From: Leucobacter sp. Ag1
GTDB taxonomy: Bacteria > Actinomycetota > Actinomycetes > Actinomycetales > Microbacteriaceae
Reading direction: 5' to 3'
DNA: 64,000 nt
Assembly (NCBI RefSeq): GCF_000980875.1
Contig: NZ_LAYO01000098.1
Coordinates: forward strand, 1 to 64,000
Every line of letters begins with the position of its first letter. Position 1 is the stretch's first letter. Made by a program: the position numbers and the translations under genes. Shown here in pieces: positions 45,398-54,541 of the stretch. The notes below the pieces were generated by a model. That model saw only the letters and a list, made by a program, of their open reading frames with translations. It was not told where the DNA came from and searched no databases.

Positions 45398-45736
45398 TCA
45401 GCTCCGGGGCCCGGGATCCTGCGGAGCGGACCCGGCCTCGGACCCGTCGCCCGCGTCGGTTCCGGCGGCCTCGTTCGCGGCGCCCGATCCGCCCGTCGCT
45501 CCGGCGGCCTCCTCGGCCTCGGCCGCCTCGGCGGCCAGCTGCGCCTGCACCTCGCCGCGGATCCGACTGCGGCGCAGTCGGCGGTTCAGATCGAGCAGCA
45601 GCAGGATCACCGCGACCGCGAGCACCGCGACCGCGATGAATCCCGCGACTCCGGGAGACGCGGTGTTCGGATCGAACTCCTTCTCCTTCTCGGCAAGGGT
45701 GATCGCTGCCGTGAGAACGGTGGCGAGCGTGGTCAT
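45398..45736 (-). CDS. Small single-helix membrane protein, acidic tail
   Basis: This 112-residue protein has one transmembrane helix (about 28-49) after a short N-terminus, then a basic juxtamembrane R-R-L-R-R-S-R. A long Ala/Glu/Gly tail follows. The start overlaps the mca stop as ATGA. This is the usual small gene after mca in actinobacteria. The function is unknown. Confidence 0.82.
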   Translation of the reverse strand: MTTLATVLTAAITLAEKEKEFDPNTASPGVAGFIAVAVLAVAVILLLLDLNRRLRRSRIRGEVQAQLAAEAAEAEEAAGATGGSGAANEAAGTDAGDGSEAGSAPQDPGPRS

Positions 45737-46602
45737 GCGGTCTCCTCTTCGACGCCCTGGAACAGATCGGCCTCGAACTCGCTCGTCGCGACGCGCGAGG
45801 CGGCGAGACGGTAGTCCTCGTAGGGCCAGGCCTCGCGCTGCAGCTCGTTCGGCCAGAAGAAGAACGGGCTGTCGGGCGGGACCTGACTGGCGTGCGCGCG
45901 CAGCGCTGCGTCGCGCTGCTCGAAGAAGGCACCGACATCGACCTTGGCCGTGCCGTTGTAGGGGCGCTTCGCCATCCACTCGGTCATCTCGGCGAACTGC
46001 GTCGCGAGCTCGGACCCCGGCTCGCGCTCGAGCAGCGTCTCGTAGACGGCGCGCACCCGGTCGGCGTTGAAGATCTCCTCGTAGTACAGCTTGCGGATCG
46101 CCCACGGCGCCCCGGCCTCGGGGTACGACTCGGCGTCGCCCGAGAGCTCCCACGCGCGCTTGCTGATCTCGTGGCAGCGGATGTGGTCGGGGTGCGGGTA
46201 TCCGCCCTGCTCGTTGTAGGTGATCATCACGTGCGGACGGAACTCGCGAACCACGCGGACGAGCGCCTCGGCCGAGACCTCGACCGGGATGTCGGCGAAG
46301 GACCCCGCCGGGATCGGATCGCCCTCGTCGGGCAGCCCCGAGTCCTGATAGCCGAGCCAGCGGTGCTCGAAACCGATGATCCCCTGCGCGCGCGCCATCT
46401 CGTCGCGGCGCAGGCCCGCGAGATCGCGACGGCTCTTGGGATCGCGCTGCACCAGCTCGTTGAGCACGTCGCCGCGTTCGCCGCCCGTGCAGCTGACGAT
46501 CAGCACCTCGACGCCGCGGTCGAGGTAGTGCGCGTACGTCGCGGCGCCCTTGCTCGATTCGTCGTCGGGGTGCGCGTGTACCGCGATCAACCTGAGCGTC
46601 AT
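45733..46602 (-). CDS. mca: Mycothiol S-conjugate amidase
   Basis: Mca cleaves mycothiol S-conjugates to GlcN-inositol and a mercapturic acid that is exported; it is a PIG-L/LmbE zinc amidase. The 289-residue protein starts with [12 protein letters not shown], then T-G-G-E-R-G, and has P-H-P-D-H-I-R-C-H as second metal motif. Length is as in characterised Mca. AAAGGA lies 6 bases before the ATG at 46602. MshB is the paralogous alternative, but the neighbourhood (small membrane protein, DUF4307, greA) is that of mca. Confidence 0.93.
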   Translation of the reverse strand: MTLRLIAVHAHPDDESSKGAATYAHYLDRGVEVLIVSCTGGERGDVLNELVQRDPKSRRDLAGLRRDEMARAQGIIGFEHRWLGYQDSGLPDEGDPIPAGSFADIPVEVSAEALVRVVREFRPHVMITYNEQGGYPHPDHIRCHEISKRAWELSGDAESYPEAGAPWAIRKLYYEEIFNADRVRAVYETLLEREPGSELATQFAEMTEWMAKRPYNGTAKVDVGAFFEQRDAALRAHASQVPPDSPFFFWPNELQREAWPYEDYRLAASRVATSEFEADLFQGVEEETA

Positions 46603-46687
46603 GGCGTCCTTTCGCATCTGCGTCCGAGGGAGCCCCGGTACGCTTGCATCGGGCACACAGTCTAGTTGCCCGAGATGAGGAGGATCC

Positions 46688-47104
46688 GTGTCCGAGGCGG
46701 CAGCGAGCGCGCAGACGCTCGAAGATCGCTACGGTCGCGGCACCCAGCGCCGGTTCGACCGTCGCTTCGCGTGGATCATCGCCGGTGTGCTGCTGCTCGC
46801 GGGGCTCGGCGTGCTCCTCTTCAGCGGTTGGCAGTCCGGCTCGCAGGTCGAGTACCGCGACATCGGCGCACCGCACAAGGGCGGCAGCACCGTCACCGTC
46901 CGATTCGAGGTCACCGCGCCCCCCGGCGCCCGTGTCGCCTGCGCGGTCGAGGCGCTCTCGCCCTCGTTCGCGACCGTCGGCTGGAAGGTCGTCGAACTGC
47001 CCGTGTCCCAGGAGCGCACCCGCCGGTTCAGCGAGGAGCTCGCCACCACCTACGCGGCGACCGCCGGCCAGGTGAAGGAGTGCTGGGTCCTCGACGCGGC
47101 CTGA
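46688..47104 (+). CDS. DUF4307-family membrane protein
   Basis: This 138-residue protein has the start pattern L-E-D-R-Y-G-R, one transmembrane helix (about 28-48) and an extracytoplasmic beta-rich domain with two cysteines. It matches DUF4307, an actinobacterial family typically between mca and greA. The GTG start has a GAGGAGG site. The function is unknown. Confidence 0.88.
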   Translation: MSEAAASAQTLEDRYGRGTQRRFDRRFAWIIAGVLLLAGLGVLLFSGWQSGSQVEYRDIGAPHKGGSTVTVRFEVTAPPGARVACAVEALSPSFATVGWKVVELPVSQERTRRFSEELATTYAATAGQVKECWVLDAA

Positions 47105-47243
47105 TCGCACCGGCTCGGCGTCCCTCCGTGCGGCTCCTGGGCAGTGTCGGACCCGGCTGCTAGGCTGCTCAGAACCCGCGCGGGAGTTCCGTGCGCACTC
47201 GTGGGCCGAGTCGGGCCCGCGCATCCAGAGAAGAGGATCACGC

Positions 47244-47732
47244 ATGGCCGCAGCGACCACGCAGACCTGGCTGACCCAGGAGGCGTTCGACCGTCTCAAG
47301 GGCGAACTCGACGAGCTGACCGGCCCCCGCCGGAAGGAGATCGCGTCCCGCATCGAGGCGGCTCGTGAAGAGGGCGATCTCAAGGAGAACGGCGGCTACC
47401 ACGCTGCGAAGGACGAGCAGGGCAAGATGGAGGCGCGCATCCGCGACCTCGAAGAGCTGCTGAAGCACGCCGTCGTCGGCGAGGCCCCGAAGGCCAGCGG
47501 CGTCGTCGAGATCGGCACCATCATCACCGCGGAGATCTGGGGCGACGAAGAGCGCTTCCTGCTCGGCAATCGCGAACTCGCCGACGGCTCCGACCTCGAC
47601 GTCTACAGCGCCGAGAGCCCCCTGGGCGCGGCGATCCTCGGCCTCTCGGTCGGCGACACCACCAGCTACGCCGCCCCCAACGGCAAGCAGATCGAGGTCA
47701 AGGTGCTGGCCGTCGACACCTACGCGGGCTGA
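47244..47732 (+). CDS. greA: Transcription elongation factor GreA
   Basis: GreA rescues backtracked RNA polymerase by stimulating transcript cleavage. The 162-residue protein has the N-terminal coiled coil (L-T-Q-E-A-F-D-R-L-K, A-R-E-E-G-D-L-K-E-N-G-G-Y with the acidic tip) and a C-terminal FKBP-like domain ending in S-P-L-G-A-A-I-L-G. AGAGGA precedes the ATG. Transcription ends at a near-perfect 16-bp hairpin. Confidence 0.95.
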   Translation: MAAATTQTWLTQEAFDRLKGELDELTGPRRKEIASRIEAAREEGDLKENGGYHAAKDEQGKMEARIRDLEELLKHAVVGEAPKASGVVEIGTIITAEIWGDEERFLLGNRELADGSDLDVYSAESPLGAAILGLSVGDTTSYAAPNGKQIEVKVLAVDTYAG

Positions 47733-47753
47733 CCGCACCGCGCGAACGTACGA

Positions 47754-47786
47754 CGGGGGCCGGGATCGATTCGATCCCGGCCCCCG
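47754..47786. terminator. 16-bp-stem terminator after greA
   Basis: 47754-47769 is perfectly complementary to 47771-47786, giving a GC-rich hairpin between the convergent greA and gluD genes. Confidence 0.85.
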
Positions 47787-47804
47787 TTCGCGTTCCCGCT
47801 CCGG

Positions 47805-48725
47805 TCAGCGCTCGCCCTGCACGGCGATCACCTCAGTGACGGTGCCGTCGCGATGCAGGCGGGGGTCGTCGGGCTGCACCGGGATCGTCGCCGTCGTCGC
47901 GGCGGGGCCGTCGGGACGCTTCGGGGTCCGGCGGGTCCGCCCTTCGAGCCACTTCGCCACGGCCGACAGGATCAGGCACATCACGATGTAGATGCCGCCG
48001 ATCACGAACGCCGACTGCAGCAGGGGGCGCCCGAACTGGACGTTGCTGCTGAGCTGCTTCGCGAGGTAGAGCAGCTCGGGGTAGGTGATGATGAACCCGA
48101 GCGCGGTGTCCTTCATGGTGACCACGAGCTGCGAGACGATCACGGGCAGCATGGCCCGCACCGCCTGCGGCAGCAGGATCAGTCGCATCACACCGCTCTT
48201 GCGCAGACCGATCGAATATCCGGCCTCCTTCTGACCGCGCGGCAGCGACTCGATCCCGGCCCGGAGCGCCTCGGCGAGCACCGATCCGTTGTAGGCGACG
48301 AGCGCGATCACGACGGCCGCGTAGGGTTCCATGCTGATCCCCGTCGAGGGCAGGCCGTAGTAGAGCAGCATCATCATGACGAGCACGGGGACCGCGCGGA
48401 AGAGCTCCGTGACGGTCGTGATCGGGATCCGTACCCAGCGATGATCGGACAGTCGACCGATCGCGAGCAGGAACCCGAGGGCGACGCTCAGCACCGCGGC
48501 GAGCCCGAAGGCCGCGAGGGTCTTGCCGAGCGCGGCGAGGATCTGCTCCCAGATCGTCGCGTAGGTGAACAGCCCCCACTTCGTCGCCGAGAACTGCCCC
48601 GAGAGGGCGAACCGGTACACGATGAAGGCGATGAGCGCCCCGACACCCACCACGGTCACGACCGCGAGCACGCGGTTGCGCGCGATCGCCCGGGGGCCGG
48701 GGACGTCGTACAGCACAGAGGTCAT
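47805..48725 (-). CDS. gluD: Glutamate ABC importer permease GluD-like
   Basis: This 306-residue HisM-type permease has five or six helices. The coupling motif is E-A-L-R-A-G-I-E-S-L-P-R-G-Q-K-E-A-G-Y-S-I-G-L near residue 170. K-D-T-A-L-G follows. The C-terminus is a long Pro/Arg/Thr-rich tail. ATG at 48725 overlaps the gluC stop by 4 bp. With GluC it forms the membrane channel of the importer. Confidence 0.9.
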   Translation of the reverse strand: MTSVLYDVPGPRAIARNRVLAVVTVVGVGALIAFIVYRFALSGQFSATKWGLFTYATIWEQILAALGKTLAAFGLAAVLSVALGFLLAIGRLSDHRWVRIPITTVTELFRAVPVLVMMMLLYYGLPSTGISMEPYAAVVIALVAYNGSVLAEALRAGIESLPRGQKEAGYSIGLRKSGVMRLILLPQAVRAMLPVIVSQLVVTMKDTALGFIITYPELLYLAKQLSSNVQFGRPLLQSAFVIGGIYIVMCLILSAVAKWLEGRTRRTPKRPDGPAATTATIPVQPDDPRLHRDGTVTEVIAVQGER

Positions 48726-49378
48726 CGCACGATCCTCCATTTCTTCTCGAGACGGTTTTGCACGAGGCTCAGGAGCAGCACGAGCACCACGAACACGAAG
48801 GCGACCCAGAGCAGCACCTCCATCGGGCTGCCCGGACGCCCCGCGGCGTCGTTGATGGTGGCCCGCAGTGCGGCGAGCTCGGCGACGGAGAAGCCGGCCG
48901 CGACGGTGGTGTTCTTCAGCAGCGCGATGAACACGCTCATCATCGGCGGTACCACCGAACGGAAGGCCTGCGGGAGCACGACGAGGCTCATGACCTGCGC
49001 GAACGGCAGGCCGATCGCCCGGGCCGCCTCGGCCTGGCCGACGGGCACGGTGTTGATACCGGCCCGCAGCACCTCGGCGACGTAGGTCGCGGTGTAGATG
49101 CCGATGGCGAGGATGCCGAGCAGCAGCGTGCTCATCTTCGGCAGCCCGAGCGCCGGGTAGCCGAGCACGAAGAAGAAGAACACGAGCGTCAGCGGCGTAT
49201 TGCGGATGAGGTTCACGTAGAGCGTCCCGACGCCCCGCGCGATCGGGACGGGCGACACCCGCATGGCCCCGACGAGCACGCCGAGCACCAGGGCGAGCAC
49301 CCCTCCCCCGAAGAACACCAGCAGGGTGTTCGTGATAGCGGTCCCCCAGAGATCGAGGTTCCCGAAGATGACGTCCAT
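48722..49378 (-). CDS. gluC: Glutamate ABC importer permease GluC-like
   Basis: This 218-residue permease is the shorter partner. It has F-R-S-V-V-P-P and A-E-V-L-R-A-G-I-N-T-V-P-V-G-Q-A-E-A-A-R-A-I-G-L as the EAA coupling motif at about residues 105-130. K-N-T-T-V-A follows. About five helices are seen. It lies 69 bp after the binding-protein gene. Confidence 0.9.
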   Translation of the reverse strand: MDVIFGNLDLWGTAITNTLLVFFGGGVLALVLGVLVGAMRVSPVPIARGVGTLYVNLIRNTPLTLVFFFFVLGYPALGLPKMSTLLLGILAIGIYTATYVAEVLRAGINTVPVGQAEAARAIGLPFAQVMSLVVLPQAFRSVVPPMMSVFIALLKNTTVAAGFSVAELAALRATINDAAGRPGSPMEVLLWVAFVFVVLVLLLSLVQNRLEKKWRIVR

Positions 49379-49447
49379 CCGTCTTCCTCTCGTGCGGGCG
49401 GCTCGGGGCGGGTGCGGGCACCGCGCCCGCCCCGAGCGCCTCAGCGG

Positions 49448-50353
49448 TTAGTAGGCGTCCACCTTGGGCTGATCGACCTTGATCCCCGAGTTGCCGAGGT
49501 TCTTGTCGAAGATCTTCTTCCAAGTCGCGCCGCCGTCGGTGAAGAGGGTGTTGATGTGCGCGCGGAGCGCGTCATCGCCCTTCGCGAGTCCGACCCCGTA
49601 CTTCTCCTCGGTGAGCAGCGGGCCCGTCGTCACCATCAGGTTGTCGGGATCCTGTGCGGCGTAGCCGATCAGGATCGCCTGGTCGGTCGTCACCGCGTCG
49701 ACCTGGCCGTTGACCAGGCTCTCGACGCAGGCCGAGTACAGATCGAACTCCTGGGTCTTGATCTTCGGGAAGTTGTCCTTGATGTTCTGGATCGGAGTCG
49801 AGCCGGTCGCCGAGCACACGGTCTTGCCGTCGAGCTGCTCGAGCGACTGGTAGTCGGTCCCGCCCTTCTTGACGAGGAGGCCCTGGCCCGTGATGAAGTA
49901 GGGCCCCGCGAAGTCGATGTCCTTCTTGCGCTTGTCGTTGATCGAGTAGGTGCCGACGTAGTAGTCGATGTCGCCGTTCACGATCGCCTGCTCGCGGTTG
50001 GCCGACGCGATCGCCTTGTACTCGATCTTGTCCTCGCCGTAGCCGAGCGAGGCGGCGATCCAGCGCGCGATGTCGACGTCGAAACCGCTGCGCTCCTTCG
50101 TCACGTTGTCGAGGTACCCGAGTCCCGGCTGGTCCTCCTTGACGCCGATGACGACCTTGCCGCGCTTCTGGATCTTCTCGAAGGTCGGGCTGCCGTCGAT
50201 CTTCACGTTCTCGGCGGGCTTCGGGATCACGGATTCGGTACCGCTCCCGCCGCCGCCCGAGGGGTCGGTGGGGCTGCCGCTGTTGCAGCCGGTGAGCGTC
50301 AGCGCCGCGGCGGCGATCAGCGCGCCGGTCACGAGGAGCTTGTGGGTTCGCAT
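49448..50353 (-). CDS. gluB: Glutamate-binding lipoprotein GluB-like
   Basis: This 301-residue SBP_bac_3 lipoprotein has a lipobox T-L-T-G-C (Cys23), a Gly/Ser linker and the family blocks V-V-I-G-V-K-E-D-Q-P-G-L-G-Y, S-G-F-D-V-D-I-A-R and the D-Y-Y-V-G-T-Y-S-I region. An internal cysteine pair (C-S-A-T-G-S and S-A-C-V) may form a disulfide. It delivers glutamate or a similar acidic amino acid to GluCD. Confidence 0.9.
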   Translation of the reverse strand: MRTHKLLVTGALIAAAALTLTGCNSGSPTDPSGGGGSGTESVIPKPAENVKIDGSPTFEKIQKRGKVVIGVKEDQPGLGYLDNVTKERSGFDVDIARWIAASLGYGEDKIEYKAIASANREQAIVNGDIDYYVGTYSINDKRKKDIDFAGPYFITGQGLLVKKGGTDYQSLEQLDGKTVCSATGSTPIQNIKDNFPKIKTQEFDLYSACVESLVNGQVDAVTTDQAILIGYAAQDPDNLMVTTGPLLTEEKYGVGLAKGDDALRAHINTLFTDGGATWKKIFDKNLGNSGIKVDQPKVDAY

Positions 50354-50444
50354 GGTGGATTCCTTTCGATGGGTCGGTGATTCGGGTGCGCCGAAGCCTC
50401 GGCACCGCGGAACGGCGGAGCCGAGTCGGCACGACCCGAGCGGG

Positions 50445-51191
<747 letters not shown>

Positions 51192-51365
51192 CTCGTCTCC
51201 GTCTCTGGATCGCGACCCGCTCCGCGAATCTCGCGTCCCGGGCCTGCTGCCTGTCTGAACGATCCGGGGTGCGTTGCCGCCCCGAGACGGAGTGCGGCAA
51301 GCGCGTTCGCCGTCGAACCGCTTGGCCACTCAAGCTAGGTGCGGCGACGGCCCGGGGGCAGCGCT

Positions 51366-51405
51366 CTTGAGCGCTTCTTGAGCATCCGCTTGAGCGCTTC
51401 TTGAG
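51366..51405. promoter_or_regulatory. TTGAG direct-repeat array upstream of gluA
   Basis: The 17-mer CTTGAGCGCTTCTTGAG occurs twice (51366-51382 and 51389-51405). It gives four TTGAG boxes at 51367, 51378, 51390 and 51401 with spacings 11, 12 and 11. This periodicity fits two dimers of an OmpR-type regulator, most simply the one at 53772-54443. The remainder of the 235-bp space (51192-51426) holds the presumed gluA promoter and no gene. Confidence 0.7.
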
Positions 51406-51426
51406 GTTCGGCCCCCGGAAGCGGGA

Positions 51427-52395
51427 TCAGCTTCGCGCGTCGACGTAGTACTTCGCCGCGCCGGGGTGGAGCTCGAGCGGAGCGGTGAAGATCGCGTCGC
51501 GCCGATCCAGCAGCTCGGCGGCCGGCACCTTGCGCGCGATGGTCGCGCGCGACGCGAAGAGCGTCCGCGTCGCATCGGTGATCAGCGCTTCCGGGGCGTC
51601 CTCGGCGGCGACCAGGTAGTTCGGCACCGTCATGGTCGTCGTCGGCGTCTCGGATCCGTAGGTGCCGACCGGGAACTCGGTGAGCCGGTAGACCCCCGAG
51701 TGCCGGGCGTTGACCCGCGAGACGGTCGCCGCGTCGATGGGCAGCAGGCGGATCCGCTGCGTCCGAGCCAGCCGTTCGATGGACGGGGTCGGGAACCCGC
51801 CCACCCAGAAGAACGCCGCGATCTCGCCGCGACGCAGGGCCGCGATGGACTCGTCGAGGCCGAGCGCCGGATTCTCGATCCGGTCCGGCGCGACCCCCGA
51901 TGCGGCGAGCACCCGGGACGCGATCACCTGCACCCCCGAGGTCGCGGACCCCAGCGAGACGGTGCGTCCCGCGAGGTCCGAGATCTCGCGCACCTCCGAG
52001 TCCGCGGGGACGACGACCTGCACCGACTCGTCGTAGACCCGGGCGACGGCGCGCAGCGGGAGCGGGGTGTCGAAACTGCCGGTCCCGGTGATCGCGTCGG
52101 CCGCCGTGTCCGCCTGCGCGAAGCCGAGGAGCGCCCGCCCCGAGGCCACCCGCTGCAGGTTGTCGACCGATCCGTTCGTCTCGGAGACCGAGACGCTGAT
52201 CCCGAGCTCCCGGTGCAGCGCCTGCGCGTACTGATCCCCGTAGTTGAAGTAGATGCCGGCGATGCCGCCGCCCGCGATGAAGTACTGCTGCGTCCGGTCG
52301 TAGCCGGGGCCGGCGCACCCCGTCGCGCCGAGCAGCACGGCGAACGCCGCGAGCAGCAGCCCGAGGATCCGCGCGCGCGGTGACCCGTTCCGCAT
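51427..52395 (-). CDS. TAXI-family periplasmic-binding lipoprotein
   Basis: This 322-residue protein is a TAXI-type solute receptor. The lipobox is A-T-G-C with Cys27. F-I-A-G-G-G-I-A-G-I-Y-F-N-Y-G, S-V-S-E-T-N-G-S-V-D-N-L and V-S-L-G-S-A-T-S-G-V are family blocks. No TRAP membrane genes (dctQM-like) are in the window, so it is unlikely to feed a transporter directly. Its stop-start overlap with the histidine kinase gene (TGATG) suggests it presents a ligand, likely glutamate or a related acid, to that kinase (inference). Confidence 0.88.
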   Translation of the reverse strand: MRNGSPRARILGLLLAAFAVLLGATGCAGPGYDRTQQYFIAGGGIAGIYFNYGDQYAQALHRELGISVSVSETNGSVDNLQRVASGRALLGFAQADTAADAITGTGSFDTPLPLRAVARVYDESVQVVVPADSEVREISDLAGRTVSLGSATSGVQVIASRVLAASGVAPDRIENPALGLDESIAALRRGEIAAFFWVGGFPTPSIERLARTQRIRLLPIDAATVSRVNARHSGVYRLTEFPVGTYGSETPTTTMTVPNYLVAAEDAPEALITDATRTLFASRATIARKVPAAELLDRRDAIFTAPLELHPGAAKYYVDARS

Positions 52396-53768
52396 CAGCG
52401 CTCCTCTCCGGGCAGGCGCAGCACGACCCGCAGCCCCCCGCCCTCGGGCGACTGCACCTGCACGCCGCCGTTCAGATCGCCCAGCAGATCGGATGCGATG
52501 GCGAGGCCGAGCCCCGATCCGGGTACGTTCTGATCGCGGGGACTGCGCCAGAACCGGCTCGTCACCAGTTCCAGCTCGTCCGGTTCGAGGCCGGGCCCGT
52601 GATCCCGGACCGCGATGCCGCAGCCCGCCGCATCGCGCTCCACCGTCACTTCGACCGCGGAGCCCGTCGGGGCGAACTTCAGCGCGTTGTCGAGCACCGC
52701 GTCGAACGCGCTCTCGACGGAGGTCCGATCCGTGAGGCTCAACACCCGAGCGCCTCCGCGGAGCTCCACCGAGACCCCGCGGTCGGCCGAGACGGGCGCC
52801 CAGGCTGCGATCCGGCTCGCGACGAGATCGACGAGGTCGACCGCGGCGAACGACGAATCCTGCCGCCCGGATCGGGCCATCCCGAGCAGCGCATCGAGGA
52901 TCTGCGTCAGGCGGCGTCCCTCGGCCCGGGTCTTCTCGACGTCCTCCTCCCACGAATCGTCGAGGCCCGTCGCGAGGTACTCGACCCGCATGAGCAGGGC
53001 ACCGAGCGGGTTGCGCAGCTCGTGCGAGGCGTTCATCGCGAACGCCTCCTGCCGCTGGATCACCCGCTCGATCTCCTCGGCCATCTGGTTGAACATCCGG
53101 ATCATCCGCCGCATCTCGGGCGGGCCCGTGTCGTCGGAGACGCGCGCGTCGCGCTCCCCCCGTTCGACCGCCGCCATCGCGCGGTCGACCCGCAGCATGG
53201 GGCGCAGCACCCAGTTCGCGAGGCGGACCACGGCGAACAGGAGCAGGAGGATGGTGAGGGCGCACGCCGCGGCGAGCACGCTCCAGTGCGTGAGGATCTC
53301 GGCCCGGACCCGGTCGGCGTTCGCCGAGATGAAGAGGGCCCCGATCACGTTGCCGTCGTCGAACACCGGCTCGACCGCGACCAGCTCGCCCATCGACCAG
53401 GGCAGCACCGGCGGTCCGGGATCGCTCCGCCGCCCGGAGAGCGCGAGTTCGATCTGCCCTCGGAGGTCACCGCCGAGGTCGTCGAACCGGCCCCCGCCGG
53501 AGGCCCACAGCGCACCGGAGCGGTCGAAGACCGCGATGCTCGTGCCGTAGAGCTCGCTGTAGCGGGTCATCTCGCCCGCGACGACATCGGGGCTGCCCGC
53601 GCGCAGCGCCTGGCGCACGCCGCTCTGGAAGTAGCTGAGATCGCCGAGCTGCTGGCCCGACACCTCCTCCTGGACCGCGCGGGCCACGCTCCACGCGTAC
53701 GCGCCCGCGAGGACGAGCAGGACCACGGTCATCGGGATCAGGAGGACGAGGATGAGCCGTTGCCGCAC
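52395..53768 (-). CDS. Sensor histidine kinase (GluK-like)
   Basis: This 457-residue kinase has two helices (about 5-28 and 163-185) flanking an extracytoplasmic sensor of about 135 residues. HAMP follows (about 190-240), then HisKA with H249 in A-S-H-E-L-R-N-P-L and HATPase_c with N-A-L-K-F-A-P, D-H-G-P-G-L and G-S-G-L-G-L-A. It sits between its response regulator (3 bp) and the TAXI lipoprotein (overlap). The arrangement with gluABCD matches the Streptomyces GluR-GluK glutamate system in kind. Confidence 0.9.
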   Translation of the reverse strand: MRQRLILVLLIPMTVVLLVLAGAYAWSVARAVQEEVSGQQLGDLSYFQSGVRQALRAGSPDVVAGEMTRYSELYGTSIAVFDRSGALWASGGGRFDDLGGDLRGQIELALSGRRSDPGPPVLPWSMGELVAVEPVFDDGNVIGALFISANADRVRAEILTHWSVLAAACALTILLLLFAVVRLANWVLRPMLRVDRAMAAVERGERDARVSDDTGPPEMRRMIRMFNQMAEEIERVIQRQEAFAMNASHELRNPLGALLMRVEYLATGLDDSWEEDVEKTRAEGRRLTQILDALLGMARSGRQDSSFAAVDLVDLVASRIAAWAPVSADRGVSVELRGGARVLSLTDRTSVESAFDAVLDNALKFAPTGSAVEVTVERDAAGCGIAVRDHGPGLEPDELELVTSRFWRSPRDQNVPGSGLGLAIASDLLGDLNGGVQVQSPEGGGLRVVLRLPGEER

Positions 53769-53771
53769 GGG

Positions 53772-54443
53772 TCAGACGCCCGTCAGCCGATAGCCGACCC
53801 CGCGGACCGTCGCGATGAGCGAGGGGCGTTCGAGCTTGCGTCGGACCGATCCGACGTGCACTTCGAGCGAACGGCTGAAGCCGTTCCAGTCGCTGCCCCA
53901 GACCTCTCGGATGATCCGGTCGCGGGGAACGACGACCCCCGGGTACCGCACGAGGACCGCGATGATGTCGAACTCCTTCGGCGTCAGATCGATCGGAGCC
54001 CCGTCGACCAGCACCAGGCGGTTCGCGAGGTCGATGTACACCCCGTCGACGGAGAACCCCGAGCTGTGCTCGGCGTCCGTCGGCAGCGTGCGCGAGCGTC
54101 GGGTCACCGCCTCGATGCGCGCCACGAGCTCTCGGACGTCGTAGGGCTTCACGACGAAGTCGTCGGCGCCCGCGTGGAAACCCTTGATCCGCTCCTCGAC
54201 GTGGCTCCGCGCGGTGGCCACGATGATCGGCACTCCGGAGAGGCCGCGGATGCGGCGGCAGACGTCGAGGCCGTCCATATCGGGCAGGCCGAGGTCGAGC
54301 AGCACGGCATCGGTGTCCGCGCCGAGCGCCTCCAGCGCGGCGGCACCGGTACCGACCCGGTCGATGTCGAACCCGGCCTGCCGCAGGAACGCACCCAGCG
54401 CGTCCGCAACGCGCTCGTCGTCTTCAACGATCAGGATCTTCAT
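53772..54443 (-). CDS. OmpR-family response regulator (GluR-like)
   Basis: This 223-residue regulator has a receiver domain (E7-D8-D9, phosphoacceptor D50 in L-L-D-L-G-L-P-D, K in V-V-K-P-Y-D) and a winged-helix output domain. That ends in R-S-L-E-V-H-V-G-S-V-R-R-K-L and V-R-G-V-G-Y-R-L. It is the first gene of the regulator-kinase-TAXI operon and the likely binder of the TTGAG array before gluA. Confidence 0.92.
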   Translation of the reverse strand: MKILIVEDDERVADALGAFLRQAGFDIDRVGTGAAALEALGADTDAVLLDLGLPDMDGLDVCRRIRGLSGVPIIVATARSHVEERIKGFHAGADDFVVKPYDVRELVARIEAVTRRSRTLPTDAEHSSGFSVDGVYIDLANRLVLVDGAPIDLTPKEFDIIAVLVRYPGVVVPRDRIIREVWGSDWNGFSRSLEVHVGSVRRKLERPSLIATVRGVGYRLTGV

Positions 54444-54513
54444 GCCGGTCTTCTCCGCCCGCTCGGGAGCACCCCCAGACTAATCCAGGGCGGAGAGGGC
54501 GGCGAATCAGCCG

Positions 54514-54535
54514 GCCCCGGGGAGAACCCCGGGGC
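54514..54535 (-). terminator. Hairpin after the APC permease gene
   Basis: GCCCCGGGG and CCCCGGGGC (54514-54522, 54527-54535) pair around AGAA just downstream of the minus-strand permease stop. Confidence 0.7.
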
Positions 54536-54541
54536 GGACCG

